Part shown: piece by piece, positions 22,111 to 32,288 of the stretch
How positions within the stretch are numbered: the stretch's first letter is position 1
Layout of the letters: each line of letters opens with the position of its first letter
Source of the DNA: Shinisaurus crocodilurus
Taxonomy: Eukaryota > Chordata > Lepidosauria > Squamata > Shinisauridae
Reading direction: 5' to 3'
Length of the DNA stretch: 64,000 nucleotides
NCBI GenBank assembly: GCA_021292165.1
Contig: CM037876.1
Coordinates: 42,084,575 to 42,148,574, forward strand
The notes under the pieces: generated by a model
What the model was told of the DNA's origin: nothing
Databases searched by the model: none
Seen by the model: only the letters and a program-made list of their open reading frames with translations
Program-made: the position numbers and the translations under genes

Positions 22111-22803
22111 CTATAAAGTGCCTTAGCTTTAAAGCGGCTTTCGTTAAAGTACCTGAGGCATTTTATGCTTTCAAAAACTCATATAAAGTTGGTTAATAGA
22201 TCTGTAAGACAAGAGTGAAGTAACATAGGATGAAGTAATACTGAACGTACGTGGTCTAACAAGTAACAGAAGAAACCAGATGCCGTGTCCTCTTAATCCT
22301 ATCTTCTTCTTTTAAAAGTGAAAAATACTTCTTGTGTTAGAGAAATCCTGTTGACAAGATTCTTGGTAGACAAACCTAACTTGTAGGAGGGAGCTTTCAA
22401 AAAGCAGAATCCTATCCTCATTCTAACATCGTAGTGTCCAAATGTTCTCCATATTTCATTACTTTGGTAAACTCTTTGAGCCTGGGACTTGGTTTTTGGT
22501 TATATTACTATGCAAAGTGCCATGTATGCCAAAGGTGCTATATAAATTAAGGCTGAGCTGAATTATCACTCATGTCAAACAATGGCGTGAAATGGAGGCT
22601 ATATTGTGGGGTCCAAAATGTCTCTCAAGATATATCACCAAATGTACACTAAATGAATTTCTCCTGTGGTGGTTTGCAGCCACAACGATTGGCACTTTTT
22701 TGGTTCTTCCTGCACAATTTAGTGCCTAAAGATAGGGAGGGTCACCCAGTTGTTTAGTGCTGGAGAACAGGGAGGTATTTCTCTGCATTGTGTGTAGATG
22801 GTC
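22111..22803. other. No gene or classified repeat seen
   Basis: AT-rich, possibly unique sequence. Confidence 0.4.
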
Positions 22804-23013
22804 CCGTGGAGGCTGGCGACTCCTGTATCGGTGGGGCTCCTTATCCATTGCAGCTTTTATTTGGAGCTTTATAGGAACTATCCGTGGTGCTCCATGGTGG
22901 TGAACCTATTTTGGGATGGAGTTCAGCACCACAGGATAGCTCCTATAAAGCTCCAAATAAAACCTCCAACGGATTAGGAGCCCCACTGAAATAGGAGTCA
23001 CCACTCTCCCCTG
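22804..23013. mobile_element. Palindromic MITE, GGAGGCTGGYGRCTCC family
   Basis: GTGGAGGCTGGCGACTCCTG mirrors AGGAGTCACCACTCTCC; the inner arms AGCTTTTATTTGGAGCTTTA and AAAGCTCCAAATAAAACC pair around CTCCATGGTGGTGAACC. The same family is at 53608-53817. Confidence 0.78.
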
Positions 23014-23270
23014 TGTCTTAAATTTTCTCTTTAGACCGCAGTGTTTTAAAACGCTGACTCCGTTAGTTTGTTTTTGTACTGTTTTAGCTTTAGTGTGTGG
23101 TTATTTTGTTGTATTTATTGTATTTTAATTCATTGTATTTTTGTTGTTGTTTTGCATGTGTTTTGTTTGCTGCTCTGAACATCTCTGTTGGAGGGGAAAT
23201 GCAGGTTATGAATATAAATATGAAATATAAACTATAAAATAAATATAAATATCCCCACAGTTCCAGAATA
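23014..23270 (+). mobile_element. LINE 3' UTR fragment
   Basis: T/G-rich sequence (TTGTATTTATTGTATTTTAA, TGCTCTGAACATCTCTGTTGG) ending in AATATAAATA repeats, like the other L2/CR1-group 3' UTRs here. No coding part. Confidence 0.5.
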
Positions 23271-23446
23271 CAGAGAAGCATATCCACATTGTCTAGGCAA
23301 CTCGCCCTGTCTGCCAGCCCTTTCCAGTAGGAAAGATAGGAAAGCATTGTCCACACAATGGGTCATCAATCAGACAAAGGGTGTGTGTGTCCAACATGAA
23401 GTCAACTGGTCTGATTTAGGCCAGTGCTAATATAAATGATAAAGAT

Positions 23447-23672
23447 TAATTAATTTATTTATTATATTTATACCCCACCTTTTTCCCTGCAAGGAACCCA
23501 AGGTGGCTTACATAATCCTCCTCCTCCTCCTCTCCATTTTATCCTCACAACAACCCTGTGAGGTAGGTTAGGCTGAGAGTCAGTGACTGGCCCAAAGTCA
23601 CCCAGTGAGTTTCATGGGCGAGCGGGGAATAGAACCCGGATCTCCCGAGTCCCAGTCCAACACTCTCATTCC
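23447..23672 (-). mobile_element. tRNA-derived SINE (family A)
   Basis: Minus-strand copy: head and B box (GATCCGGGTTCTATTCCCCG) near 23640, body CCTACCTCACAGGGTTGTTG near 23560, tail ATAAATAAATTAAT at 23450. It ends where the next hAT element begins. Confidence 0.9.
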
Positions 23673-23690
23673 CATACATTCACTTTAGAT

Positions 23691-24058
23691 TGGGGGTGTT
23701 GAACCTCTTTCAGCCCAAGGGCCGAATTCCATTTCAGGGAAGCTCTCAGGAGCTGCATTCCAGTGGTGGGTGGGGCCAAGGGCAAAAGGGGTGGCGCTAG
23801 AACACACCCACCCCCCCATCATATTTCAGCTTAAAGCTCTTCCTGCCAGTAACTAAGCCTTAAGGGAGGTGTTCCAACTTTTTAGAATGGGGTAAAAATT
23901 GCCCAAAATCTGGGAAACCACACCAACAAATCAGTGTTCAGAGGAAAGGGGGCGGGGCTAGGGGAAGGGGACATGGCCACCTGGGGAACGCAGGAGGGCT
24001 GGATGTAGCCCCCCGGAGGGTCACATGTAGTCCCTCCACCTGAGATTCTACAGCCCTG
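23691..24058. mobile_element. hAT element with perfect 8-bp duplication
   Basis: TGGGGGTGTTGAACCTCTTT at left and GAGATTCTACAGCCCTG at right; CTTTAGAT flanks both sides (23683-23690 and 24059-24066). Other copies are at 38632-38948 and 62268-62617, all sharing GGCCAAATTCCATTTCAG-like text. Non-coding. Confidence 0.88.
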
Positions 24059-24122
24059 CTTTAGATGCTGTGCCTGTGACACACATAGGGATTGCTATTA
24101 CAACTCCTGAAATGGTATAGAA

Positions 24123-24719
24123 CAGCGGTCCCCAACCTTTTTGGGTCCAGGGACCGGGTCCCATGGAATATTTTTTCCCACGGACTGGGGGGGTGTTGCC
24201 CACTGCTCATCTGCTGTGTGGCCAGGCGGTAGCGCCGCAGAATCAGGAAGTGACGCAACAGGAGACCCGTCGTGTCACTTCCAGCTTCACTAAAATGCTC
24301 ATCGGAGAGAGAAGCAGAAGGACGAGCGGCGGGGGGGTGCTCGCCGGAGCTCGCGAGCACCCCGAGAGCCAGGACGGGGTGCTTGCGGCGCATCCCGGTG
24401 GGTGGCTTGTGCCACGTTCCGGCAGGCGGCTTGCGGCGCGTCCTGGCGGGCAGCACGCACCACGCCTGGCCGCTGCGCCGCACGCCAAGCACCCCGCCTG
24501 TCCTGGCTCTTGGGGTGGCACCTAGTGAGCTCCGGCGAGCACACCCCCCGCCGCTCGTCCCTCTGCTCGCCTCCCTGACGAGCATTTTTGTAAAACTGGG
24601 CGATGCGGCGGCCGGGCAGCGGGACGGCTGGGTGGCGCAGCGGCAGGATGCCACGCAGCTCAGTTCTTAAGAGGCCACGGACCGGTCCCGGTCCGCGGCC
24701 TGGGGGTTGGGGACCCCTG
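24123..24719. mobile_element. hAT element with GC-rich palindromic interior
   Basis: CAGCGGTCCCCAACCTTTTT at left and GGTTGGGGACCCCTG at right; GTATAGAA flanks both sides (24115-24122 and 24720-24727). The interior from about 24290 to 24600 is strongly GC-rich and inverted on itself (AAAATGCTCATCGGAG near 24292, GACGAGCATTTTTG near 24577). The 90-197-codon open frames here run on both strands and reflect GC composition, not genes. Confidence 0.92.
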
Positions 24720-24788
24720 GTATAGAATTTGCATTTGAGTGGCAGAGGAGGGTTACCCCAAGCTTTCTTCATGTCAGCAGTCTAATTT

Positions 24789-24845
24789 AGGGTGCAATCC
24801 TATGCACATTTAGACAGAAAAAAGTCCTGCAATTCCCAGCATCCA
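24789..24845. mobile_element. Half Harbinger-like MITE
   Basis: GGGTGCAATCCTATGCACAT, TTTAGACAGAAAAAAGTCC, then CAATTCCCAGCATCC, preceded by TTA. The right half is replaced by unrelated sequence. Confidence 0.65.
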
Positions 24846-25376
24846 GGATCCAACTGAGGATCCTGCTGCAAAAGGGGTGAACGAGCCCCTCCCTTCGCAA
24901 ACAAGGATCACTTGTGGCTTTGGAAGTATTTGACAGCTCACTTTCTGACAGCTGTCAAACACTTCCAAAGTGGGGATTAACTTACCTGCACCTCCAGGGA
25001 GACGGGACGGGACTGGATAGAGTGTGTACCCAACAGACTTTGCCAGCAGACACCCCCTGTGCCCATTACCCATCCCAGGTTCTCCATTCCCATTCCCATG
25101 TAACTGCAGTCGTCCACAGTTGCAAAAGGGCAGCAATAAAAAAGAAAAATCATTTTCACAAGTACTTGCAAAAATTAGGGTGGGGGAATTAAAAAACAAT
25201 GTTTGGCAACCATGGGCAGCCCCTCCAAGTTACCTCTGGGGCAGCTTGGAGGGACTGCTCATAGCTGTCAAAAGGGGGATCGCAAAAGCCGGCTTGACAG
25301 CTGGCTTTTGCAATCTGAAGGGGAAAAAATTTTAAGGGGAAGGAAGCTGCACTGAGCCCAAAACAGGTTGTGATCG
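24846..25376. repeat. Unclassified repeat with internal hairpins
   Basis: Two imperfect hairpins, about 24918-24976 (TTTGGAAGTATTTGACAGC against GCTGTCAAACACTTCCAAAG) and 25273-25312 (GATCGCAAAAGCCGGCTTG against CTGGCTTTTGCAATC). No open frame with a domain. Probably one or two decayed DNA elements. Confidence 0.4.
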
Positions 25377-25800
25377 CAGTGTGTGTGTGTGTGCTCCCGC
25401 AGTGTCCCTGGGAAACCTGTAGTAGGACCGAGGGGGGAGGAGGGAGGGCCCCCACTATCCACGAAGAAGTGCCCGATTGTCTGTTGGGTGCATTAGGGCA
25501 GGGTGGCGTATTGTGTCATGCGACCCCGCATTCTGTGTGGCCCACAAGATCAGCTGGCCATCAGCAGGGAGCCAGCATTCAAGTTGCCATCATGATCTCT
25601 ACTAAATCAAATTGCCACTTCTGTCAAACTGAGACTAGAGGCTCTTGACAAGGTGTACCATTTTTTATTAGAAGAGGTATAACTTTCATATGACATATGT
25701 ACATCAGTGAACACAGGGAGGGAGGAAGTGGGATTGTGCCTGCTGACCCTCCCCTGAACTTTTCATGTTCAGCTAAAGGTCTGAACAGAGACTGCATGTG
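25377..25800. other. No gene seen; short (TG)n
   Basis: A (TG)n run at 25377-25394. No domain in the overlapping 90-92-codon frames. Confidence 0.4.
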
Positions 25801-25936
25801 TGTTCTTCTATAAGACAACATGAACAACTCTCCAAGAACCACAGCTATTATGTGACAGCATCTGAGTTGTGGAATGCCCTTTCCAGAGAGATTCACCTGG
25901 CAGGCACCACCTTTGTATTCTTTTTAAGTCCAGGCA

Positions 25937-25981
<45 letters not shown>

Positions 25982-26190
25982 CTCCCAGGCTTTTAAGGAG
26001 CTTTTTAAGACTTTTGAGATTTTTGCTTTTTAAAGTTTGTAGGCCTGTCTGTGTTTAAGCAAGACAGTTAAACTGTGTTGTGCCTTTTATACTGTGACTG
26101 TATTTTTATTGTTTATTTTAAAAACTTTTTATGTACACCGCCCAGATAACTTTGGTTATGGGATGACAAAGAAACATGATAGCTAAAACA
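25801..26190 (+). mobile_element. L2/CR1-group LINE 3' end split by (CT)n
   Basis: The plus strand encodes ELWNALSREIHLAGTTFVFF, the terminal block of an L2/CR1-group ORF2, then a (CT)n tract at 25940-25977, then 3' UTR with GTACACCGCCCAGATAAC and an AAACAAACAAAC tail. 5'-truncated. Confidence 0.7.
25940..25977. repeat. (CT)n microsatellite
   Basis: About 19 uninterrupted CT units inside the LINE remnant. Confidence 0.95.
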
Positions 26191-26497
26191 AACAAACAAA
26201 GCATGCATAGGTTCTATTCACATATTTAGCTGAATGCATGGAGGTTGAGAACGGGGCCAGTGGGTGCTAATCCAATTCCCTGCTCTATGCATTCATTGAA
26301 CATATGAAAGTGGCTTTTGTCTTTTCCAGTTTTATCAGATCTGCTTTTAAACCAGTCTACTCGGCAATGCCACCCAAGTCAAAACCAGTGTATTTACCAG
26401 TCCTTCTAAGAGTAACTGGCAAATGTGAGAAAACACACAAGAGACACTACCTGTGTAAGTGTGCAGGACTGACTAGTGTGTGTGTATGCGCGCGTGC

Positions 26498-27140
26498 GTG
26501 GTGGTAAATTGTGAAATGCAGATGCTCATCATAACAGCCCCCACAGGCATGCCCCCAAGGGGAGTCCAAAAATGCAGCAGACAACTGTGTTGATCCATAT
26601 CAATAAACCAGTTCTAGCAGTTTTCATTCCCACCTGGAGCAGGTCTTTTGTAAAGTGAATACCTCTTAATTGCCGGTTCAAAACCAGACCATCTCAAAAT
26701 ACTTTGCATTACAAAAGGGATAGCTCCCAAGAATATACTGTTGCTGGGAAAAATCCATCCCCACTCCTCCCAGCTAAGCTCAGGGAAGTCTTAGGTGAGC
26801 AGCAGACTATGTACAGTCATGCCTTGGATTGAGAGCATAATTCGTTCCGGAAACGTGCTTGTAATCCAAAACACTCTTATATCAAAACGAAATCCCCCCA
26901 AAAAAATTTGTACAGAGATTTTGAATTTAAGCCGTACTACAGTACTTGTATTGCAAGGCGTCGCTTGTATATCAAGTAAAAAAAAATTAAATACATATTT
27001 AAAAATTTGCTTGTCTTGCAAAATGCTCTCAAACCAAGTTACTTGCAATCCAAGGTATTACTGTAATCATCCCTGCTAATCATAAAGTCCTGGGGCTTTG
27101 ACCCCCCCCCCCCCCCGTGAGCCTTGGCTTCACCACAACT
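26498..27140. repeat. Dispersed repeat X, copy 1
   Basis: GTGGTGGTAAATTGTGAAATG, AACAGCCCCCACAGGCA, GGGGAGTCCAAAAATGCAG, AGCAGGTCTTTTGTAAAG and GTGAGCCTTGGCTTCACC occur in the same order as in copy 2 (28733-30145). The start resembles a tRNA-type head (GTGGTGCAGTGGTAAA in copy 2), so it may be a long SINE. It is interrupted by the mariner-like element at 26814-27063 and a poly-C run (27103-27117). Confidence 0.6.
26814..27063. mobile_element. Tc1/mariner-type non-autonomous element
   Basis: CAGTCATGCCTTGGATTGAG at left, CTTGCAATCCAAGGTATTACTG at right, flanked by TA (26812-26813 and 27064-27065). A near-identical inverted copy lies at 55952-56202. TA target duplications and the CAGT...ACTG ends fit Tc1/mariner (pogo/Tigger-like). 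Non-coding, about 250 bp. Confidence 0.82.
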
Positions 27141-27224
27141 CTGAATATATATATTAGCCCAGCACAGTGAATGAACAACTTACTTATCACCAGCAAACCA
27201 CCAGCAACTGCAACAGATTCGTGA

Positions 27225-27745
27225 TCATTTATTTATTATATTTTTAATCCACCCAATAACCAATGTTCTCTGGGCAGATTACATACAGCTAAAAGACTAA
27301 AATTCCATACAGATAGTTAAAATATAAAATACAATACCAATATTCAAAAGACTAAAATACAAAACAAACAGCACAGGGATAGATAAAACAGCCATAAAAA
27401 TCTAGAGCTAGGTCTCTAAAATGCCTAGGAGAAAAAAAGAAAGGTCTTTGCCTGGTACCAAAAAGATAACAACCTAGGTGCCAGCTAAACTGTTTTGGGG
27501 AGGGCATTCCACAATCAGGGTGCCAACCACCGAGAAGTTCCTCTCTCTTGTAGCCTCCCACCTAAATTCCTTTGGCAAGGGCACCCAGAGGAGGGCCTCT
27601 AAAGACGACCTAAGGGTCCGAGCAGGTATATATGGGCTTGATATATCTGCACAGAGTGGGGCAGAAACAAACTCTCAACACTGGTCCCCAGCTGACACCA
27701 CCTTCTCATTGAAGGTCCCAGCCATCACTCCCAACCAGTTATAAG
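27225..27745 (-). mobile_element. L2/CR1-group LINE 3' end
   Basis: On the minus strand: a terminal ORF block (GGWHPDCGMPSPKQFSWHLG, then FFFSPRHFRDLALDFYG) followed by 3' UTR and an AATAAATAAATGAT tail at 27225. Parallel to 18490-18825. Frame broken. Confidence 0.72.
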
Positions 27746-28732
27746 AGGACTTTCTGGGTTTCTGGCCAATTTAGGTAAAGGACAACACAGAAAAATAATC
27801 ACCTGCTTTTTTAGGGAGAGTGCAATTCCAGTAACATTAATGCGTTAGAAGAACCAGAGAGTTAGATCTAATGATACAGAATGTTACCGAATCCTTGTTC
27901 AGCACCTCTAGGCACTTCTAATTTTTCATTTTTGTTTTAGAAACTGGAAGACAAACAATTTGCATCCCATTCCTTTCCCCCCTTTGGGGCTTCTCTTGTC
28001 ATTCTTAATCACAAAGGCTTTTAATGATCCTTGTTTTATAATTTTGATAGAAGCTCCCCCCCCCTTTGGTACTTATTTTGTTCTCTTTATAAACTATAAA
28101 TTCTGACAGTACAGACATTGTATGAATTGCACATTCTGGACTCCCACTGATGGGAAAGGAATCAAACTGAAGACTTAGGCAACTCGATGAGTATATTTTT
28201 AAGGCCCAAAAATGCGAAGTCCTCCCTCTCCCGAGAAAACTGCGTTGTGGGCCCTTAACTTTGAGCAGACAAGGAAATGAATTAAGTTTAGAATTTTAAT
28301 CCCCAGAAAATAAACACAGTTTCAATACACAGTTTTCCATGCTAGAATGTGCATTTTCAACATGAAAACAAAGTAAGTGTAAAATGCCAGAGCTTGTGCA
28401 TAATTGACCCTCCAATGGGCTCGGGGTGGCTAATCTATTACAGTTGTTATTTCTGGCATTCTCCTGCATGTGAATAATGCTGAATGCTATTTTCTTGCTT
28501 CAAATCCCCAGATAACTGCACTGAAATGCATTACAAAAGAAAGAAAAAAGGGGCGGGGGAAGAACTTTTAATGCAAGAAAGCAATCAGTGATTAAACATA
28601 CACACCCAGATAACCTTTACTCCATAAGTTATAGGCCATATATGTCTGGCCTTGCACATCCATTTTGGTTAGGCAAATACAGGCAATCTGTTGCCATGGG
28701 AGTTGATAGCCCAAGAAGATTAGGTGATGGGA
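27746..28732. other. Repeat-poor stretch, no gene seen
   Basis: No SINE, LINE or inverted terminal repeat recognised over almost 1 kb, and open frames are short. Candidate unique sequence. Confidence 0.4.
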
Positions 28733-29117
28733 GGTGTGGTGCAGTGGTAAATTTTGAAATGCAGGCGCTCTCACAACAGTCCCCACAGTCAAGCCCCAAG
28801 GAGAGTCCAAAAATTCAGGCAGTTGTGCTGATTCTATCAACAAACTAGTTCCAGCAGTATCCAGAGATGTTGAAGAGTCCTTGACTCCTTGGTCACGAGT
28901 CACGAGTCGAGTCACGAGTCTTTGGACCCGAGTCTCGAGTCCGAGTCCGAGTCCTTGGTCCAAAATGGTGACTCATGAGTCACGAGTCACTCCCAAAGTG
29001 ACTTTAATAGGGACTTTAATAGGGACTCCACGAGTCCCTATTAAAATCAATGCGGTTTTTTCCCAACAAAATAAGGCTACTTCAGATGTGTGGTTTAAAT
29101 AAATTCTAGGCACAAAT

Positions 29118-29369
29118 GTGCCTTTTTATTTCAAAACTCTGCAACTGATTTTGGCAAGAACAGACCAGGCAGAAAAACCCAAAATAACCAGGCAGGCAGA
29201 GGAGGCAGGGAACCCCAAAGCAGGCAGGCAGAGGCCTTTGTCTTGGACAATTCAACTGTTGAACTGGTCAAGAAGAGACCAGGCAGGCAGAGGAGGCTGG
29301 GAACCCCAAACAGGCAGGCAGAGGCAGCCAAACCCAAAATGTCTGAAAGGTTGCATTTTAGAAAAATGA
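29118..29369. repeat. CAGGCAGGCAGAGG internal repeats of the hAT element
   Basis: The segment between the left GAGTC block and the transposase remnant contains two direct copies of AAGA(A/G)CAGACCAGGCAG-type text followed by GAGGCWGGGAACCCCAAA and AGGCAGGCAGAGGC. The 83-codon frame here is preserved identically in the second hAT copy (60326-60577), reflecting recent shared ancestry, not evident coding. Confidence 0.6.
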
Positions 29370-29396
29370 TTTTAAAAAATAAACTTGTTGTACTTC

Positions 29397-29681
29397 CTAA
29401 AACTTATCCATGTTGCATTTGAGGAACATGATTTTTTCTAAATGTTTGGGCCCCATTCTGGAACGGTGAGATCTCATCACAATTCCACCCTCACTGAACA
29501 CCCACTCCACTGGTGATGAACTTGCTGGAACCAGAAACACACTCAGAGCAGCCGCACAGAGTAATCTCAGGTCCTTCTTCTGCCTCTCCCAAGTACGCAA
29601 CACATCAATCAAAATAAATCTTGACACACTGTTGGGGCTGCACTCCTGGTAGCTGTCCATAGTGGCCGAGCAGCGGCACAC
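29397..29681 (-). pseudogene. hAT transposase C-terminal dimerisation domain remnant
   Basis: A 94-codon minus-strand frame carries the hAT C-terminal dimerisation (hATC) signature: VPASSSPVEWVFSEGGIV, then a basic stretch and HLEKIMFLKCN. In intact elements this domain mediates transposase multimerisation; here the catalytic and zinc-finger BED parts are absent, so it is a deletion derivative. The same frame is present but shifted in the copy at 60646-60888. Confidence 0.85.
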
Positions 29682-30227
29682 CTCGATTCCATGCGCTCTT
29701 CGCCGGCAATCACGCTCCTCTCCACTCCTTCTGGCACAGCCCAGGGATGTTGAAGAGTCCTTGGTCTCGAGTCCCGAGTCGAGTCTCGAGTCCCATTAAA
29801 AATATTGGGACTCGAGTCCGAGTCGAGTCAGAGGGGGGACTCAGTCTGACTCACGAGTCGAGTCCTCGAGTCCGAGTCCCCATCCGTGGCAGTTTCCATC
29901 TTCACCAGGAGCAGGTCTTTTGTAAAGCTTTTGGGTCTTTTGTAAAGGGTTTTTGTAAAAGCTAATGGGACTTAATTGCCCTTTCAAGACCAAACGCCCC
30001 CAAAATACTTGGCATTAGAATAGTGAATTTACAATTTACAGCAAGGAATTACATCAAAATCCATTTACCCCCAGCTACTGCCAGGAAGTCCCGGCACGGT
30101 GTCCCTGTGAGCCCTGGCTACACTACACCTCTTGTTGGAGGAGAGTACAACCCTAGAGGAGACAGCTCCTTCGCTTAGCCAGGTTGCCTAAAAAAAGAGC
30201 AATAGCCTGAAGTTTGAGGCAGACAGA

Positions 30228-30294
30228 GGGTGCTTCCAGATGGAGGACTCCTAGTACTAACCATGAGATAAACGCCACATATGGAAGCACCCAG
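30228..30294. mobile_element. Small GCTTCCAGA-family element
   Basis: GGGTGCTTCCAGATGGAG mirrors ATATGGAAGCACCC. Only about 65 bp, placed immediately before a longer copy of the same family. Confidence 0.55.
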
Positions 30295-30324
30295 AGACAA
30301 AGACACACACAGGCTGCTTCCAGG

Positions 30325-30880
30325 CCAGGCTTATTGCCCTGCCTCATTCACAGAGTGTTACCGGGGAGTCAAGACAGTGCTGTCTTCCACCCGTAACCCT
30401 CCCACGTTTCCCCACACTTTCCCCATCTTTTCCCTTGCCGTGGAAAATCTGTTAAGGAGGAAGAAACTGAACTGCTGCAAAATGTCCTCTAATGCAGTGT
30501 TCTCCAACCTTGGGTCCCCAGATGTTTTTGGCCTACAACTCCCAGCATTCTGGCTGGGGCATGCTGGGAGTTGTAGGCCAAAAACATCTGGGGACCCAAG
30601 GTTGGAGAACACTGCTCTAATGCTTAGTGTTAGGATGCTTCCAGACAAGACTTTTATGGTGCAATTGCCCTGCCTCATTCATGAAATTTTACCAGGGTTC
30701 CAGACAACGGCTTCAACTTGTAACCCTGCTGTGTTTTCCCCACTGCTGCTTCTATCTTGTTTTCTTTCCTCAAAAAATCAGTTAAGGAAGAAAAGATGGG
30801 ATAGCTTCACAATGTCTTCACAATGATTGATAGTGCTCTGAGGGAAGCACCCACAGAGAGATGAGTTTGGGGCTCTGGAA
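30325..30880. mobile_element. Tandem GCTTCCAGA-family elements split by a hAT MITE
   Basis: The unit TTATTGCCCTGCCTCATTCA ... GTTAAGGAGGAAG occurs at about 30328-30470 and again at about 30660-30800 (TTGCCCTGCCTCATTCATG ... GTTAAGGAAGAAAAG). The ends resemble GCTTCCAGAC and GGGAAGCACCC. The first unit is interrupted at 30495-30614. Non-coding. Confidence 0.6.
30495..30614. mobile_element. hAT MITE with perfect 8-bp duplication
   Basis: CAGTGTTCTCCAACCTTGGG mirrors CCCAAGGTTGGAGAACACTG. CTCTAATG flanks both sides (30487-30494 and 30615-30622). Same family as 15316-15455, slightly shorter in the middle. Confidence 0.92.
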
Positions 30881-30954
30881 ACCCCTTAGGGGTGCTGTCT
30901 ATCTTCCCAGGCATCTGATACGGAAACAGTGAACTCTGACTGCCTATTTTTTAA

Positions 30955-31622
30955 ATTTATTACACAGGTTTATATACTATTTTCCAGTGAACTATCAAAG
31001 TGGTTAGCAATAATAATATAACCATAAAAATAAATAAAACAATCACTGGTCGGCAATAAAACTATAACTATACTGGCTGGGCCCTGCCTCAGGGAAAACC
31101 TGCATAAAGAGGTGGGTCTTAAGTAGATATCTGATCAAAACTTAAGACACATGTCTAAGGTCAATACAGAGTGCATTCCAGAGGGCGGGTGCTGCAACAC
31201 TAATATGCTCTGTTACAAGTATTCCTGAGGCAAACCTCAGGAGCATGTTTCACCATCAGCAGTGCACCATCTGTAGACCACAAGGACCAGGCAAGGCCAT
31301 AAGAAGTGAGGCGGTTCCTAAGGTAACCTGGTCCCAAGTTGTTTAGGGCTCTATATGTTAGCAGCAGAACCTTAAACTTGGCCTGATAGTTTATTGGCAA
31401 CCAGTGCAGTTCTTTTATCAAAGGTGTAACTTGCTGTCAGAAAGAGGCTCCAGTTAGCAGCCTCGCAACTGCATTCTGCCCCAGCTGCAGCTTCCAGACC
31501 AGGCCCCAAGGTAGCCCCAAATAGAGTGCATTACACTCATCCAGTCTTGAGGCTACCAGTGGGAGTGTTTTAAGCTGTGTGCCCAACCTATGCTCATTTG
31601 ATATGTGTATAAATACAGGCAA
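30955..31622 (-). mobile_element. L2/CR1-group LINE 3' part
   Basis: From 31622 on the minus strand: SRLDECNALYLGLPWGLVWK, LQLGQNAVARLLTGASF, IKELHWLPINYQAKFKVLLL, LNNLGPGYLRNRL. The 3' UTR runs to an AATAAATTTAAA-type tail near 30955. 5'-truncated; at least one frame break between the blocks at about 31430. Confidence 0.83.
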
Positions 31623-32288
31623 ATATTAGAAAACACCAATAAACCTCCAGTGATCTCCTTCCAAACCTGAGGAAATACTGGGCTTCTCACAGCGCCCAGA
31701 AGTGGTGTGTGCACAACAATATTATCTTCTCTAGAGTAAGGTTATCACCCCACGCCTAAAATCTGCAATCCAGACTCCCTCCTCATACAGTTCATCCTTC
31801 ATCTGAACACTTCATGTGTTCAATTTTCTCTGCACACAGTGAGGATACATCCACACAGGAAATGTCTTTTATGGACTGACCTCTCCACAGATACCAATTG
31901 CCAATCTTGATGGCAATTCCTATGTCTGCATTGGCTGAACAAATGACAAATATATCCTCAGGAACATTTGGGAGCAGAAGATGGAGACAAATGTCATGCT
32001 GTTTCAAGTTTCTCCCCTACGGGGACTATCTTCCCTTGCAATGGAATGACAGAACAAAACACAGTTTCTGAGGTTTGGGCATCTGTTGAGAATCATAATG
32101 CTGGAAAGCGGCAGCTGCTCTTTGCTCTACAGTAGGATTCTCGCCATGCAACAATCTAAGCCACATTTTGGAATTGGGCTGGGAATGTTTTGGGCTTGGT
32201 AAGAGTGTAGACACAGAGCCAGTGGTTTAATCTTATGAGGATGAGCTGCAACAAGGCTTGAGCTCGTACAGTTGCCCGCTCCTACAGG
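31623..32288. other. No gene or classified repeat seen
   Basis: Short frames (62-71 codons, minus strand) at 31792-32214 have no domain. Confidence 0.4.

Larger units (their letters stand above)
28862..29888 (-). mobile_element. hAT element with GAGTC-rich ends
   Basis: Starts CAGAGATGTTGAAGAGTCC and ends GAGTCCCCATCCGTG; flanked by GCAGTATC (28854-28861) and GCAGTTTC (29889-29896), 7 of 8 matching. Both ends are packed with GAGTC/GACTC motifs, as expected of subterminal transposase-binding repeats. The interior holds only a transposase C-terminal remnant. A sister copy (60107-61095) is clearly the same family. The left-terminus sequence recurs internally at 29743. Confidence 0.88.
28733..30145. 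repeat. Dispersed repeat X, copy 2 (split by hAT)
   Basis: The left part (28733-28861) and right part (29889-30145) together align with copy 1 at 26498-27140. The break coincides with the 8-bp duplication of the hAT element at 28862-29888. In copy 1 the corresponding site (TCTAGCAGTTTTCATTCCC) is uninterrupted. Confidence 0.7.

Noticed and set aside
24061..24772. Open frames of 92-197 codons on both strands
   Set aside because: They overlap a TSD-bounded GC-rich hAT element on both strands, with Arg/Ala/Pro bias and no domain. Compositional artefacts.
29118..29369. An 83-codon frame identical at 60326-60577
   Set aside because: Shared because both are recent copies of one hAT element; it lies opposite the transposase remnant and shows no domain.
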